DNA from: Clavelina lepadiformis
Taxonomy: Eukaryota; Chordata; Ascidiacea; Aplousobranchia; Clavelinidae
Assembly: GCF_947623445.1 (NCBI RefSeq)
Contig: NC_135243.1
Span: 14,448,501 to 14,512,500, forward strand
DNA: 64,000 nt
Direction of reading: 5' to 3'
In this document: positions 32,241 through 42,400 of the stretch, piece by piece
Layout: each line of letters begins with the position of its first letter
How positions within the stretch are numbered: the stretch's first letter is position 1
Program-made: the position numbers and the translations under genes
The notes under the pieces: model-generated
Seen by the model: the letters and a program-made list of their open reading frames with translations, nothing else
The model's database searches: none
What the model was told of the DNA's origin: nothing

Positions 32241-32358
32241 GCTTACAACACCCGGTATTCCCAGGCGGTCACCCATCCAAGTACTAACAGGGCCCGAAGT
32301 TGCTTAACTTCCGAGATCGAACGAGATCGGGTCTACTCAAACTGGTATGGTCGTAGGC
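32241..32358 (-). rRNA. 5S rRNA, TTT
   Basis: 118 nt. Twin 27214. Confidence 0.9.
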
Positions 32359-32469
32359 GATTTCAAATGAAAGAAAATGGCCTTTTCAATTCTAATTCGA
32401 TTGCATAGGAAATTCAAAAAATCAAATAGTTGCTATAAATTTGATTGAAAGTTACAGCATGACTAAACT

Positions 32470-32587
32470 GCTTACAACACCCTGTTTTACCAGGCGGTCA
32501 CCCATCCAAGTACTAACAGGGCCCGAAGTTGCTTAACTTCCGAGATCGAACGAGATCGGGTCTACTCAAACTGGTATGGTCGTAGGC
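32470..32587 (-). rRNA. 5S rRNA, TTT
   Basis: 118 nt; ccctgttttacc in the 3' arm. Twin 27443. Confidence 0.87.
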
Positions 32588-32698
32588 GATTTCAAATAAA
32601 AGAAAATGGCCTTTTCAATTCTAATTCGATTGCATAGGAAATTCAAAAAATCAAATAGTTGCTATAAATTTGATTGAAATATACAGCATGACTAAAAT

Positions 32699-32816
32699 GC
32701 TTACAGCACCCGGTATTCCCAGGCGATCACCCATCCAAGTACTAACCGGGCCCGAGGTTGCTTAACTTCCGAGATCAGACGAAATCGGGTCTACTCAACC
32801 TGGTATGGTAGTAGGT
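32699..32816 (-). rRNA. 5S rRNA, 7U, UCUG
   Basis: 118 nt, TTTT, A1. Twin 27672. Confidence 0.9.
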
Positions 32817-32927
32817 GATTTCAAAAGAAAGAAAATGGCGTTTTCAATTCTAATTCGATTGCATAGGAAATTCAAAAACGCAAACAGATGTTATAAATTT
32901 AATTGAAATATACAGCATGACTAAAAT

Positions 32928-33045
32928 GCTTACAACACCCGGTATTCCCAGGCGGTCACCCATCCAAGTACTAACCGGGACCGAGGATACTTAACTTCCG
33001 AGATCGAACGAGATCGGGTCTACTCAACCTGGTATGGTCGTAGGC
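32928..33045 (-). rRNA. 5S rRNA
   Basis: 118 nt, TTTT. Twin 27901. Confidence 0.89.
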
Positions 33046-33156
33046 AAAATCAAAAGAAAGAAAATGGTCTTTCCACTTCTAATTCGATTGCATAGGAAAT
33101 TCAAAAAAGCAAGTAGTTGTTATAAATTTGATTGAAATATACAGCATGACTAAAAT

Positions 33157-33274
33157 GCTTACAGCACCCACTATTCCCAGGCGATCACCCATCCAAGTAC
33201 TAACCGGGCCCGAGGTTGCTTAACTTCCGAGATCGAACGAGGTCAGGTCTTCTCAACCGGGTATGGTCGTAGGC
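33157..33274 (-). rRNA. 5S rRNA, 104G/105U
   Basis: 118 nt, TTTT. Twin 28130. Confidence 0.88.
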
Positions 33275-33384
33275 GATTTCAAAAGAAATAAAATGGCAAT
33301 TTCAATTCTATATCGATTGCATAGGAAATAAAAAAAGCAAATTGTTGCTAAAAATTTAATTGAAATATACAGCATGACTAAAAT

Positions 33385-33502
33385 GCTTACAGCACCCGGT
33401 ATTCCCAGGCGGTCACCCATTCAAATACTAACCGGGCCCGTGGTTGCTTAAATTCCGAGATCGAACGAGATCGGGTATACTCAACCTGGTATGGTCGTAG
33501 GT
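33385..33502 (-). rRNA. 5S rRNA, A1
   Basis: 118 nt, TTTT. Twin 29960; first gene of the third copy. Confidence 0.88.
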
Positions 33503-33613
33503 GATTTCAAAAGAAAGAAAATGGCCTTATGAATTCTAATTCGATTGCATAGGAAATTCAAAATTGCAAACAGATGTTATAAATTTAATTGAAGTATACA
33601 GCATGACTAAAAT

Positions 33614-33731
33614 GCTTACAACACCCGGTATTCCCAGGCGGTCACCCATCCAAGTACTAACCGGGCCCGAGATTGCTTAACTTCCGAGATCGAACGAGAA
33701 CAGGTCTGCTCAACCTGGTATGGTCGTAGGC
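33614..33731 (-). rRNA. 5S rRNA
   Basis: 118 nt, TTTT. Twin 30189. Confidence 0.92.
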
Positions 33732-33842
33732 GATTTCAAAAGAAAGAAAATGGCTTTTTAAATTATAATTCGATTGCATAGGAAAATCAAAAAAGCAAAT
33801 AGTTGCTATAAATTTAATTGAAATATACAGCATGACTAAAAT

Positions 33843-33960
33843 GTTTACAGCACCCGGTATTCCCAGGCGGTCACCCATCCAAGTACTAACCGGGCCCGAG
33901 GTTGCTTAACTTCCGAGATCGAACGAGATCGGGTCTACTCAACCTGGTATGGTCGTAGAC
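33843..33960 (-). rRNA. 5S rRNA, 2U/117A
   Basis: 118 nt, TTTT. Twin 30418. Confidence 0.92.
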
Positions 33961-34071
33961 AATTTCAAAAGGAAGAAAATAGTCTTTCCATATCTTATTC
34001 GATTGCATAGGAAATTCAAAAAAGCAAATAGTTGTTATAAATTTGATTGAAATATACAGCATGACTAAAAT

Positions 34072-34190
34072 GCTTACAACACCCGAATATTCCCAGGCGG
34101 TCACCCATCCAAGTACTAACAGGGCCCGAGGTTGCTTAACTTCCGAGATCGAACGAGATCAGGTCTCCTCAACCGGGTATGGTCGTAGGC
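34072..34190 (-). rRNA. 5S rRNA, 119 nt
   Basis: Extra base in the 3' arm. Twin 30647. Confidence 0.87.
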
Positions 34191-34301
34191 GATTTCAAAT
34201 GAAAGAAAATGGCAATTTCAATTATAATTCGATTGCATAGGAAATTAAAACAAGCAAATTGTTGCTAAAAATTTAATTGAAATATACAGAATGACTAAAA
34301 T

Positions 34302-34419
34302 GCTTACAGCACCCGGTATTCCCAGGCGGTCACCCATTCAAGTACTTACCGGGCCCGAGGTTGCTTAACTTCCGAGATCGAACGAGATCGGGTCTACTCG
34401 ACCTGGTATGGTCGTAGGT
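34302..34419 (-). rRNA. 5S rRNA, A1
   Basis: 118 nt, TTTT; gtacttacc. Twins 30877 and 35895. Confidence 0.9.
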
Positions 34420-34530
34420 GATCTCAAAAGAAAGTAAATGGCCGTATGAATTCTAATTCGATTGCATAGGAAATTCAAAAAGGCAAACAGATGTTATAAA
34501 TTTAATTGAAGTTTACAGCACGACTAAAAT

Positions 34531-34648
34531 GCTTACAACACCCGGTATTCCCAGGCAGTCACCCATCCAAGTACTAACCGGTCCCGAGGTTGCTTAACTT
34601 CCGAGATCGAACGAGATCGGGTCTACTCAACCTGGTATGCTCGTAGGC
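34531..34648 (-). rRNA. 5S rRNA, 9G
   Basis: 118 nt, TTTT. Twins 31106 and 36124. Confidence 0.9.
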
Positions 34649-34759
34649 GATTTCAAATGAAAGAAAATGGCCTTTTCAATTCTAATTCGATTGCATAGGA
34701 AAATCAAAAACGCAAACAATTGCAAAAAATTTAATTGAAATATACAGCATGACTAAAAT

Positions 34760-34877
34760 GCCTACACCACCCGGTATTCCCAGGCGGTCACCCATCCAAG
34801 TACTAACAGGGCCCGAGGTTGCTTAACTTCCGAGATCGAACGAGATCAGGTCTGCTCAACCTGGTATGGTCGTAGGC
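34760..34877 (-). rRNA. 5S rRNA, 116G
   Basis: 118 nt, TTTT. Twins 31335 and 36353. Confidence 0.92.
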
Positions 34878-34988
34878 GATTTCAAAAGAAAGGAAATGGC
34901 AATTTCAATTCTAATTCGATTGCATAGGAAATTCAAAAACGCAAATAGTTGCTATAATTTTAATTGACATATACAGCATGACTAAAAT

Positions 34989-35106
34989 GCTTACAACACC
35001 CGGTAATCCCAGGCGGTCACCCATCCAAGTACTAACCGGGCCCGAGGTTGCTTAACTTCCGAGATCGAACGAGATCGGGTCTACTCAACCTGGTATGGTG
35101 GTAGGC
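34989..35106 (-). rRNA. 5S rRNA, 7C
   Basis: 118 nt, TTTT. Twin 31793. Confidence 0.91.
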
Positions 35107-35217
35107 AATTTCAAATGAAAGAAAACGGCTTTTTCAAATATAATTCGACTGCATACGAAATTCAAAAACGCAAATAGTTGCTATATATTTAATTGGCATA
35201 TACAGCATGACTAAAAT

Positions 35218-35325
35218 GCTTACAACACCCGGTATTCCCAGGCGGTCACCCATCCAAGTACTAACCGGGCCCGAGGTTGCTTAATTTCCGAGATCGGGTC
35301 TACTCAACCTGGTATGGTCGTAGGC
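35218..35325 (-). rRNA. 5S rRNA del10, probable pseudogene
   Basis: 108 nt. Twin 32022. Confidence 0.75.
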
Positions 35326-35436
35326 AAATTCAAATGAAAGAAAATGGCTTTTTTAATTATAATTCGTTTGCATAGGAAATTCAAAATCACAAACAGTTGC
35401 TATATATTTAATTGAAATATACAGCATGACTAAATT

Positions 35437-35554
35437 GCTTACAACACCCGGTATTCCCAGGCGGTCACCCATCCAAGTACTAACAGGGCCCGAAGTTGCT
35501 TAACTTCCGAGATCGAACGAGATCGGGTCTACTCAAACTGGTATGGTCGTAGGC
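35437..35554 (-). rRNA. 5S rRNA, TTT
   Basis: 118 nt. Twin 32241. Confidence 0.9.
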
Positions 35555-35665
35555 GATTTCAAATGAAAGAAAATGGCCTTTTCAATTCTAATTCGATTGC
35601 ATAGGAAATTCAAAAAATCAAATAGTTGCTATAAATTTGATTGAAAGTTACTGCATGACTAAACT

Positions 35666-35783
35666 GCTTACAACACCCGGTATTACCAGGCGGTCACCCA
35701 TCCAAGTACTAACAGGGCCCGAGGTTGCTTAACTTCCGAGATCGAACGAGATCGGGTCTACTCAAACTGGTATGGTCGTAGGC
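35666..35783 (-). rRNA. 5S rRNA, TTT
   Basis: 118 nt, ctaaactg form. Twin 32470; a subtype switch follows in the spacer to its right. Confidence 0.89.
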
Positions 35784-35894
35784 GATTTCAAATGAAAGAA
35801 AATGGCCTTTTCAATTCTAATTCGATTGCATAGGAAATTAAAATAAGCAAATTGTTGCTAAAAATTTAATTGAAATATACAGAATGACTAAAAT

Positions 35895-36012
35895 GCTTAC
35901 AGCACCCGGTATTCCCAGGCGGTCACCCATTCAAGTACTAACCGGGCCCGAGGTTGCTTAACTTCCGAGATCGAACGAGATCGGGTCTACTCGACCTGGT
36001 ATGGTCGTAGGT
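35895..36012 (-). rRNA. 5S rRNA, A1
   Basis: 118 nt, TTTT. Twin 34302. Confidence 0.91.
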
Positions 36013-36123
36013 GATCTCAAAAGAAAAAAAATAGCCGTATGAATTCTAATTCGATTGCATAGGAAATTCAAAAAGGCAAACAGATGTTATAAATTTAATT
36101 GAAGTATACAGCACGACTAAAAT

Positions 36124-36241
36124 GCTTACAACACCCGGTATTCCCAGGCAGTCACCCATCCAAGTACTAACCGGTCCCGAGGTTGCTTAACTTCTGAGAT
36201 CGAACGAGATCGGGTCTACTCAACCTGGTATGCTCGTAGGC
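36124..36241 (-). rRNA. 5S rRNA, 9G
   Basis: 118 nt, TTTT. Twin 34531. Confidence 0.9.
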
Positions 36242-36352
36242 GATTTCAAATGAAAGAAAATGGCCTTTTCAATTCTAATTCGATTGCATAGGACATTCAA
36301 AAACGCAAACAGTTGCAAAAAATTTAATTGAAATATACAGCATGACTAAAAT

Positions 36353-36470
36353 GCCTACACCACCCGGTATTCCCAGGCGGTCACCCATCCAAGTACTAAC
36401 AGGGCCCGAGGTTGCTTAACTTCCGAGATCGAACGAGATCAGGTCTGCTCAACCTGGTATGGTCGTAGGC
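36353..36470 (-). rRNA. 5S rRNA, 116G
   Basis: 118 nt, TTTT. Twin 34760. Confidence 0.92.
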
Positions 36471-36581
36471 GATTTCAAATGAAAGAAAATGGCAATTTCA
36501 ATTCTAATTCGATTGCATAGGAAATTTAAAAAAGCAAATAGTTGCTAAAAAGTTAATTGAAATATATAACATGACTAAAAT

Positions 36582-36699
36582 GCTTACAACAGCCGGTATT
36601 CCCAGGCGGTCACCCATCCAAGTACTAACCGGGCCCGAGGTTGATTAACTTCCGAGATCGAAGGAGATCGGGTCTACTCAACCTGGTATGGTCGTAGGC
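36582..36699 (-). rRNA. 5S rRNA, 108C
   Basis: 118 nt, TTTT. Positional twin 31564, but carries 108C as at 676. Confidence 0.91.
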
Positions 36700-36810
36700 A
36701 ATTTCAAAAGAAAGAAAATGGTCTTTCCACTTCTAATTCGATTGCATAGGACATTCAAAAACGCAAATAGTTGCTATAATTTTAATTGACATATACAGCA
36801 TGACTAAAAT

Positions 36811-36928
36811 GCTTACAACACCCGGTATTCCCAGGCGGTCACCCATCCAAGTACTAACCGGGCCCGAGGTTGCTTAACTTCCGAGATCGAACGAGATCGG
36901 GTCTACTCAACCTGGTATGGTGGTAGGC
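36811..36928 (-). rRNA. 5S rRNA, 7C
   Basis: 118 nt, TTTT. Twin 31793. Confidence 0.91.
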
Positions 36929-37039
36929 AATTTCAAATGAAAGAAAACGGCTTTTTCAATTATAATTCGACTGCATACGAAATTCAAAAACGCAAATAGT
37001 TGCTATAATTTTAATTGGCATATACAGCATGACTAAAAT

Positions 37040-37147
37040 GCTTACAACACCCGGTATTCCCAGGCGGTCACCCATCCAAGTACTAACCGGGCCCGAGGTT
37101 GCTTAACTTCCGAGATCGGGTCTACTCAACCTGGTATGGTCGTAAGC
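37040..37147 (-). rRNA. 5S rRNA del10, probable pseudogene
   Basis: 108 nt; gtaagc 5' end. Twin 32022. Confidence 0.74.
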
Positions 37148-37258
37148 GAATTCAAATGAAAGAAAATGGCTTTTTTAATTATAATTCGTTTGCATAGGAA
37201 ATTCAAAATCACAAACAGTTGCTATATATTTAATTGAAATATACAGCATGACTAAATT

Positions 37259-37376
37259 GCTTACAACACCCGGTATTCCCAGGCGGTCACCCATCCAAGT
37301 ACTAACAGGGCCCGAGGTTGCTTAACTTCCGAGATCGAACGAGATCGGGTCTACTCAAACTGGTATGGTCGTAGGC
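37259..37376 (-). rRNA. 5S rRNA, TTT
   Basis: 118 nt. Twin 32241. Confidence 0.9.
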
Positions 37377-37487
37377 GATTTCAAATGAAAGAAAATGGCC
37401 TTTTCAATTCTAATTCGATTGCATAGGAAATTCAAAAAATCAAATAGTTGCTATAAATTTGATTGAAAGTTACAGCATGACTAAACT

Positions 37488-37605
37488 GCTTACAACACCC
37501 GGTATTACCAGGCGGTCACCCATCCAAGTACTAACAGGGCCCGAAGTTGCTTAACTTCCGAGATCGAACGAGATCGGGTCTACTCAAACTGGTATGGTCG
37601 TAGGC
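37488..37605 (-). rRNA. 5S rRNA, TTT
   Basis: 118 nt, ctaaactg form. Twin 32470. Confidence 0.89.
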
Positions 37606-37716
37606 GATTTCAAATGAAAGAAAATGGCCTTTTCAATTCTAATTCGATTGCATAGGAAATTCAAAAAATCAAATAGTTGCTATAAATTTGATTGAAATAT
37701 ACAGCATGGCTAAAAT

Positions 37717-37834
37717 GCTTACAGCACCCGGTATTCCCAGGCGGTCACCCATCCAAGTACTAACCGGGCCCGAGGTTGCTTAACTTCCGAGATCAGACGA
37801 GATCGGGTCTACTTAACCTGGTATGGTAGTAGGT
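37717..37834 (-). rRNA. 5S rRNA, 7U, UCUG
   Basis: 118 nt, TTTT, A1. Twin 32699. Confidence 0.9.
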
Positions 37835-37945
37835 GATTTCAAAAGAAAGAAAATGGCCTTTTCAATTCTAATTCGATTGCATAGGAAATTCAAAAACGCA
37901 AACAGATGTTATAAATTTAATTGAAATATACAGCATGACTAAAAT

Positions 37946-38063
37946 GCTTACAACACCCGGTATTCCCAGGCGGTCACCCATCCAAGTACTAACCGGGCCC
38001 GAGGTTACTTAACTTCCTAGATCGAACGAGATCGGATCTACTCAACCTGGTATGGTCGTAGGC
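37946..38063 (-). rRNA. 5S rRNA
   Basis: 118 nt, TTTT. Positional twin 32928. Confidence 0.91.
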
Positions 38064-38174
38064 AATATCAAAAGAAAGAAAATGGTCTTTCCACTTCTAA
38101 TTCGATTGCATAGGAAATTCAAAAAAGCAAGTAGTTGTTATAAATTTGATTGAAATATACAGCATGACTAAAAT

Positions 38175-38292
38175 GCTTACAACACCCGAAATTACCAGGC
38201 AATCACACATCCAAGTACTAACCGGGCCCGAGGTTGCTTAACTTCCGAGATCAAACGAGATCGGGTCTACTCAACCTGGTATCGTCGTAGGT
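38175..38292 (-). rRNA. 5S rRNA, boxC-v
   Basis: 118 nt, TTTT, A1. Twin 28587. Confidence 0.87.
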
Positions 38293-38403
38293 GATCTCAA
38301 CAGAAAGAAAATGGCCTTATGAATTCTAATTAGATTGCATAGGAAATTCAAAAAAGCAAATAGTTGCTAAAAATTTAATTGAAATATACAGCATGACTAA
38401 AAT

Positions 38404-38521
38404 GCTTACAACACCCGGTATTTCCAGGCGGTCACCCATCCAAGTACTAACCGCGCCCGAGGTTGCTTAACTTCCGAGATCGAACGAGATCAGGTCTACT
38501 CAACCTGGTATGGTCGTAGGC
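38404..38521 (-). rRNA. 5S rRNA, 68G
   Basis: 118 nt, TTTT. Twin 29503. Confidence 0.9.
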
Positions 38522-38632
38522 AATTTCAAAAGAAAGAAAATGGCCTTTTCAATTCTAATTCGATTGCATAGGGAATTCAAAAATACAAATAGTTGCTAAA
38601 AATTCAATCGAAATATACAGCATGACTAAAAT

Positions 38633-38750
38633 GCTTACAGCACCCACTATTCCCAGGCGATCACCCATCCAAGTACTAACCGGGCCCGAGTTTGCTTAAC
38701 TTCCGAGATCGAACGACGTCGGGACTACTCAACCTGGTATGGTCGTAGGC
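38633..38750 (-). rRNA. 5S rRNA, 104G/105U
   Basis: 118 nt, TTTT; the 3' half resembles 29732 and the 5' half 29045. Confidence 0.87.
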
Positions 38751-38860
38751 AATTTCAAAAGTAAGAAAATGGCCTTTTCAATTCTAATTCGATTGCATAG
38801 GAAATTCAAAAAAGCAAATACTTGCTAAAATTTAATCGAAATATACTGCATGACTAAAAT

Positions 38861-38978
38861 GCTTACAGCACCCACTATTCCCAGGCGATCACCCATCCAA
38901 GTACTAACAGGGCCCGAGGTTGCTTAACCTCGGAGAACGAACGAAATCGGGTCTACTCAACCTGGTATGGTCGTAGAC
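38861..38978 (-). rRNA. 5S rRNA, 104G/105U
   Basis: 118 nt, TTTT; 2U without 117A; acctcggagaacg in box A and loop C. Confidence 0.85.
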
Positions 38979-39089
38979 GATTTCAAATGAAAGAAAATGG
39001 TCTTTCCAATTCTAATTCGATTGCATAGGAAATTCAAAAAAGCAAACAGTTGCTATAAATTTAATTGAAATATACAGCATGACTAAAAT

Positions 39090-39207
39090 GCTTACAACAC
39101 CCGGCATTTCCAGGCGGTCACCCATCCAAGTACTAACCGGGCCCGAGGTTGCTTAACTTCCGAGATCGAACGAGATCAGGTCTGCTCAACCTGGTATGGT
39201 CGTAGGC
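39090..39207 (-). rRNA. 5S rRNA
   Basis: 118 nt, TTTT; cggcatttcc in the 3' arm. Confidence 0.9.
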
Positions 39208-39318
39208 AATTTCAAAAGAAAGAAAATGGCAATTTCAATTCTAATTCGATTGCATAGGAAATTCAAAAATACAAATAGTTGCTAAAAATTCAATCGAAAT
39301 ATACAGCATGACTAAAAT

Positions 39319-39426
39319 GCTTACAGCACCCACTATTCCCAGGCGATCACCCATCCAAGTACTAACCGGGCCCGAGGTTGCTTAACTACCGAGATCGGGT
39401 CTACTCAACCTGGTATGGTCGTAGGC
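39319..39426 (-). rRNA. 5S rRNA del10, 104G/105U, probable pseudogene
   Basis: 108 nt; the only copy that joins these two subtypes, so probably a recombinant. Confidence 0.72.
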
Positions 39427-39537
39427 GAATTCAAATGAAAGAAAATGGCTTTTTAAATTATAATTCGTTTGCATAGGAAATTCAAAATCACAAACAGTTG
39501 CTATATATTTAATTGAAATATACAGCATGACTAAATT

Positions 39538-39655
39538 GCTTACAACACCCGGTATTCCCAGGCGGTCACCCATCCAAGTACTAACAGGGCCCGAAGTTGC
39601 TTAACTTCCGAGATCGAACGAGATCGGGTCTACTCAAACTGGTATGGTCGTAGGC
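39538..39655 (-). rRNA. 5S rRNA, TTT
   Basis: 118 nt, paired with the del10 gene at 39319. Confidence 0.9.
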
Positions 39656-39766
39656 GATTTCAAATGAAAGAAAATGGCCTTTTCAATTCTAATTCGATTG
39701 CATAGGAAATTCAAAAAATCAAATAGTTGCTATAAATTTGATTGAAAGTTACTGCATGACTAAACT

Positions 39767-39884
39767 GCTTACAACACCCGGTATTACCAGGCGGTCACCC
39801 ATCCAAGTACTAACAGGGCCCGAGGTTACTTAACTTCCGAGATCGAACGAGATCGGGTCTACTCAACCTGGTATGGTCGTAGGC
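39767..39884 (-). rRNA. 5S rRNA, TTT
   Basis: 118 nt, ctaaactg form. Twin 40682. Confidence 0.89.
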
Positions 39885-39995
39885 AATATCAAAAGAAAGA
39901 AAATGGTCTTTCCACTTCTAATTCGATTGCATAGGAAATTCAAAAAAGCAAGTAGTTGTTATAAATTTGATTGAAATATACAGCATGACTAAAAT

Positions 39996-40113
39996 GCTTA
40001 CAGCACCCACTATTCCCAGGCGATCACCCATCCAAGTACTAACCGGGCCCGAGGTTGCTTAACTTCCGAGATCGAACGAGGTCAGGTCTTCTCAACCGGG
40101 TATGGTCGTAGGC
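39996..40113 (-). rRNA. 5S rRNA, 104G/105U
   Basis: 118 nt, TTTT. Twin 40911. Confidence 0.88.
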
Positions 40114-40223
40114 GATTTCAAAAGAAATAAAATGGCAATTTCAATTCTAATTCGATTGCATAGGAAATAAAAAAAGCAAATAGTTGCTAAAAATTTAATT
40201 GAAATATACAGCATGACTAAAAT

Positions 40224-40341
40224 GCTTACAACACCCGGTATTTCGAGGCGGTCACCCATCCAAGTACTAACCGGGCCCGAGGTTGCTTAACTTCCGAGAT
40301 CGAACGAGATCAGGTCTACTCAACCTGGTATGGTCGTAGGC
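40224..40341 (-). rRNA. 5S rRNA
   Basis: 118 nt, TTTT; tatttcgagg. Twin 41139. Confidence 0.91.
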
Positions 40342-40452
40342 GATTTCAAATGAAAGAAAATGGCCTTTTCAATTCTAATTCGATTGCATAGGAAATTCAA
40401 AAAAGCAAATAGTTGCTAAAAATTTAATTGAAATATACAGCATGACTAAAAT

Positions 40453-40570
40453 GCTTACAGCACCCGGTATTCCCAGGCGGTCACCCATCCAAGTACTAAC
40501 CGGGCCCGAGGTTGCTTAACTTCCGAAATCGAACGAGAGCGGGTCTACTCAAACTGGTATGGTCGTAGGC
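40453..40570 (-). rRNA. 5S rRNA
   Basis: 118 nt, TTTT; gaaatcgaacgagagc in loop C. Twin 41368. Confidence 0.9.
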
Positions 40571-40681
40571 GATTTCAAATGAAAGAAAATGGCCTTTTCA
40601 ATTCTAATTCGATTGCATAGGAAATTCAAAAAATCAAATAGTTGCTATAAATTTGATTGAAAGTTACTGCATGACTAAACT

Positions 40682-40799
40682 GCTTACAACACCCGGTATT
40701 ACCAGGCGGTCACCCATCCAAGTACTAACAGGGCCCGAGGTTACTTAACTTCCGAGATCGAACGAGATCGGGTCTACTCAACCTGGTATGGTCGTAGGC
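40682..40799 (-). rRNA. 5S rRNA, TTT
   Basis: 118 nt. Twins 39767 and 41826. Confidence 0.89.
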
Positions 40800-40910
40800 A
40801 ATATCAAAAGAAAGAAAATGGTCTTTCCACTTCTAATTCGATTGCATAGGAAATTCAAAAAAGCAAGTAGTTGTTATAAATTTGATTGAAATATACAGCA
40901 TGACTAAAAT

Positions 40911-41028
40911 GCTTACAGCACCCACTATTCCCAGGCGATCACCCATCCAAGTACTAACCGGGCCCGAGGTTGCTTAACTTCCGAGATCGAACGAGGTCAG
41001 GTCTTCTCAACCGGGTATGGTCGTAGGC
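40911..41028 (-). rRNA. 5S rRNA, 104G/105U
   Basis: 118 nt, TTTT. Twins 39996 and 42055. Confidence 0.88.
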
Positions 41029-41138
41029 GATTTCAAAAGAAATAAAATGGCAATTTCAATTCTAATTCGATTGCATAGGAAATAAAAAAAGCAAATAGTT
41101 GCTAAAAATTTAATTGAAATATACAGCATGACTAAAAT

Positions 41139-41256
41139 GCTTACAACACCCGGTATTTCGAGGCGGTCACCCATCCAAGTACTAACCGGGCCCGAGGTTG
41201 CTTAACTTCCGAGATCGAACGAGATCAGGTCTACTCAACCTGGTATGGTCGTAGGC
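41139..41256 (-). rRNA. 5S rRNA
   Basis: 118 nt, TTTT. Twins 40224 and 42283. Confidence 0.91.
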
Positions 41257-41367
41257 GATTTCAAATGAAAGAAAATGGCCTTTTCAATTCTAATTCGATT
41301 GCATAGGAAATTCAAAAAAGCAAATAGTTGCTAAAAATTTAATTGAAATATACAGCATGACTAAAAT

Positions 41368-41485
41368 GCTTACAGCACCCGGTATTCCCAGGCGGTCACC
41401 CATCCAAGTACTAACCGGGCCCGAGGTTGCTTAACTTCCGAAATCGAACGAGAGCGGGTCTACTCAAACTGGTATGGTCGTAGGC
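41368..41485 (-). rRNA. 5S rRNA
   Basis: 118 nt, TTTT. Twins 40453 and 42512. Confidence 0.9.
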
Positions 41486-41596
41486 GATTTCAAATGAAAG
41501 AAAATGGCGTTTTCAATTCTAATTCGATTGCATAGGAAATTCAAAAAATATAATAGTTGCTATAAATTTGATTGAAAGTTACAGCATGACTGAAAT

Positions 41597-41714
41597 GCTT
41601 ACAACACCCGGTATTACCAGGCAATCACACATCCAAGTACTAACCGGGCCCGAGGTTGCTTAACTTCCGAGATCGAACGAGATCAGGTCTACTCAACCTG
41701 GTATGGTCGTAGGC
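41597..41714 (-). rRNA. 5S rRNA, boxC-v, TTT
   Basis: 118 nt; terminator ctgaaatg. Twin 42741. Confidence 0.86.
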
Positions 41715-41825
41715 GATTTCAAATGAAAGAAAATGGCTTTTTCAATTCTAATTCGATTGCATAGGAAATTCAAAAAATCAAATAGTTGCTATAAATTTGA
41801 TTGAAAGTTACTGCATGACTAAACT

Positions 41826-41943
41826 GCTTACAACACCCGGTATTACCAGGCGGTCACCCATCCAAGTACTAACAGGGCCCGAGGTTACTTAACTTCCGAG
41901 ATCGAACGAGATCGGGTCTACTCAACCTGGTATGGTCGTAGGC
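41826..41943 (-). rRNA. 5S rRNA, TTT
   Basis: 118 nt. Twin 40682. Confidence 0.89.
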
Positions 41944-42054
41944 AATATCAAAAGAAAGAAAATGGTCTTTCCACTTCTAATTCGATTGCATAGGAAATTC
42001 AAAAAAGCAAGTAGTTGTTATAAATTTGATTGAAATATACAGCATGACTAAAAT

Positions 42055-42172
42055 GCTTACAGCACCCACTATTCCCAGGCGATCACCCATCCAAGTACTA
42101 ACCGGGCCCGAGGTTGCTTAACTTCCGAGATCGAACGAGGTCAGGTCTTCTCAACCGGGTATGGTCGTAGGC
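42055..42172 (-). rRNA. 5S rRNA, 104G/105U
   Basis: 118 nt, TTTT. Twin 40911. Confidence 0.88.
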
Positions 42173-42282
42173 GATTTCAAAAGAAATAAAATGGCAATTT
42201 CAATTCTAATTCGATTGCATAGGAAATAAAAAAAGCAAATTGTTGCTAAAAATTTAATTAAAATATACAGCATGACTAAAAT

Positions 42283-42400
42283 GCTTACAACACCCGGTAT
42301 TTCCAGGCGGTCACCCATCCAAGTACTAACCGGGCCCGAGGTTGCTTAACTTCCGAGATCGAACGAGATCAGGTCTACTCAACCTGGTATGGTCGTAGGC
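42283..42400 (-). rRNA. 5S rRNA
   Basis: 118 nt, TTTT. Twin 41139. Confidence 0.91.

Larger units (their letters stand above)
28358..33384. repeat. Higher-order repeat A, copy 2
   Basis: Direct tandem copy of 23331-28357 with no net insertion or deletion over 22 genes. The right boundary is near 33385, where the next gene matches the ones at 24933 and 29960 instead of continuing the cycle. Confidence 0.93.
33385..38292. repeat. Higher-order repeat A, rearranged partial third copy
   Basis: Genes 33385-34760 match 29960-31335 (offset 3,425). One gene equivalent to 31564 is missing, and 34989-35666 match 31793-32470 (offset 3,196). At 35895 the order jumps back to the 30877 type, and 36582-37946 match 31564-32928 (offset 5,018). 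The gene at 38175 matches 28587. It reads as a mosaic of the same cassette after at least one deletion and one internal re-duplication. Confidence 0.85.
39767..40681. repeat. Four-gene unit, copy 1 (915 bp)
   Basis: Genes 39767, 39996, 40224 and 40453 recur at 40682, 40911, 41139 and 41368, with shared rare forms (tatttcgagg; gaaatcgaacgagagc). Confidence 0.92.
40682..41825. repeat. Five-gene unit, copy 1 (1,144 bp); four genes copy 39767-40681
   Basis: The first four genes match 39767-40681. With the fifth gene at 41597 the block recurs at 41826-42741 (offset 1,144). Period sizes of 4 and 5 genes side by side suggest successive unequal exchanges. Confidence 0.92.
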
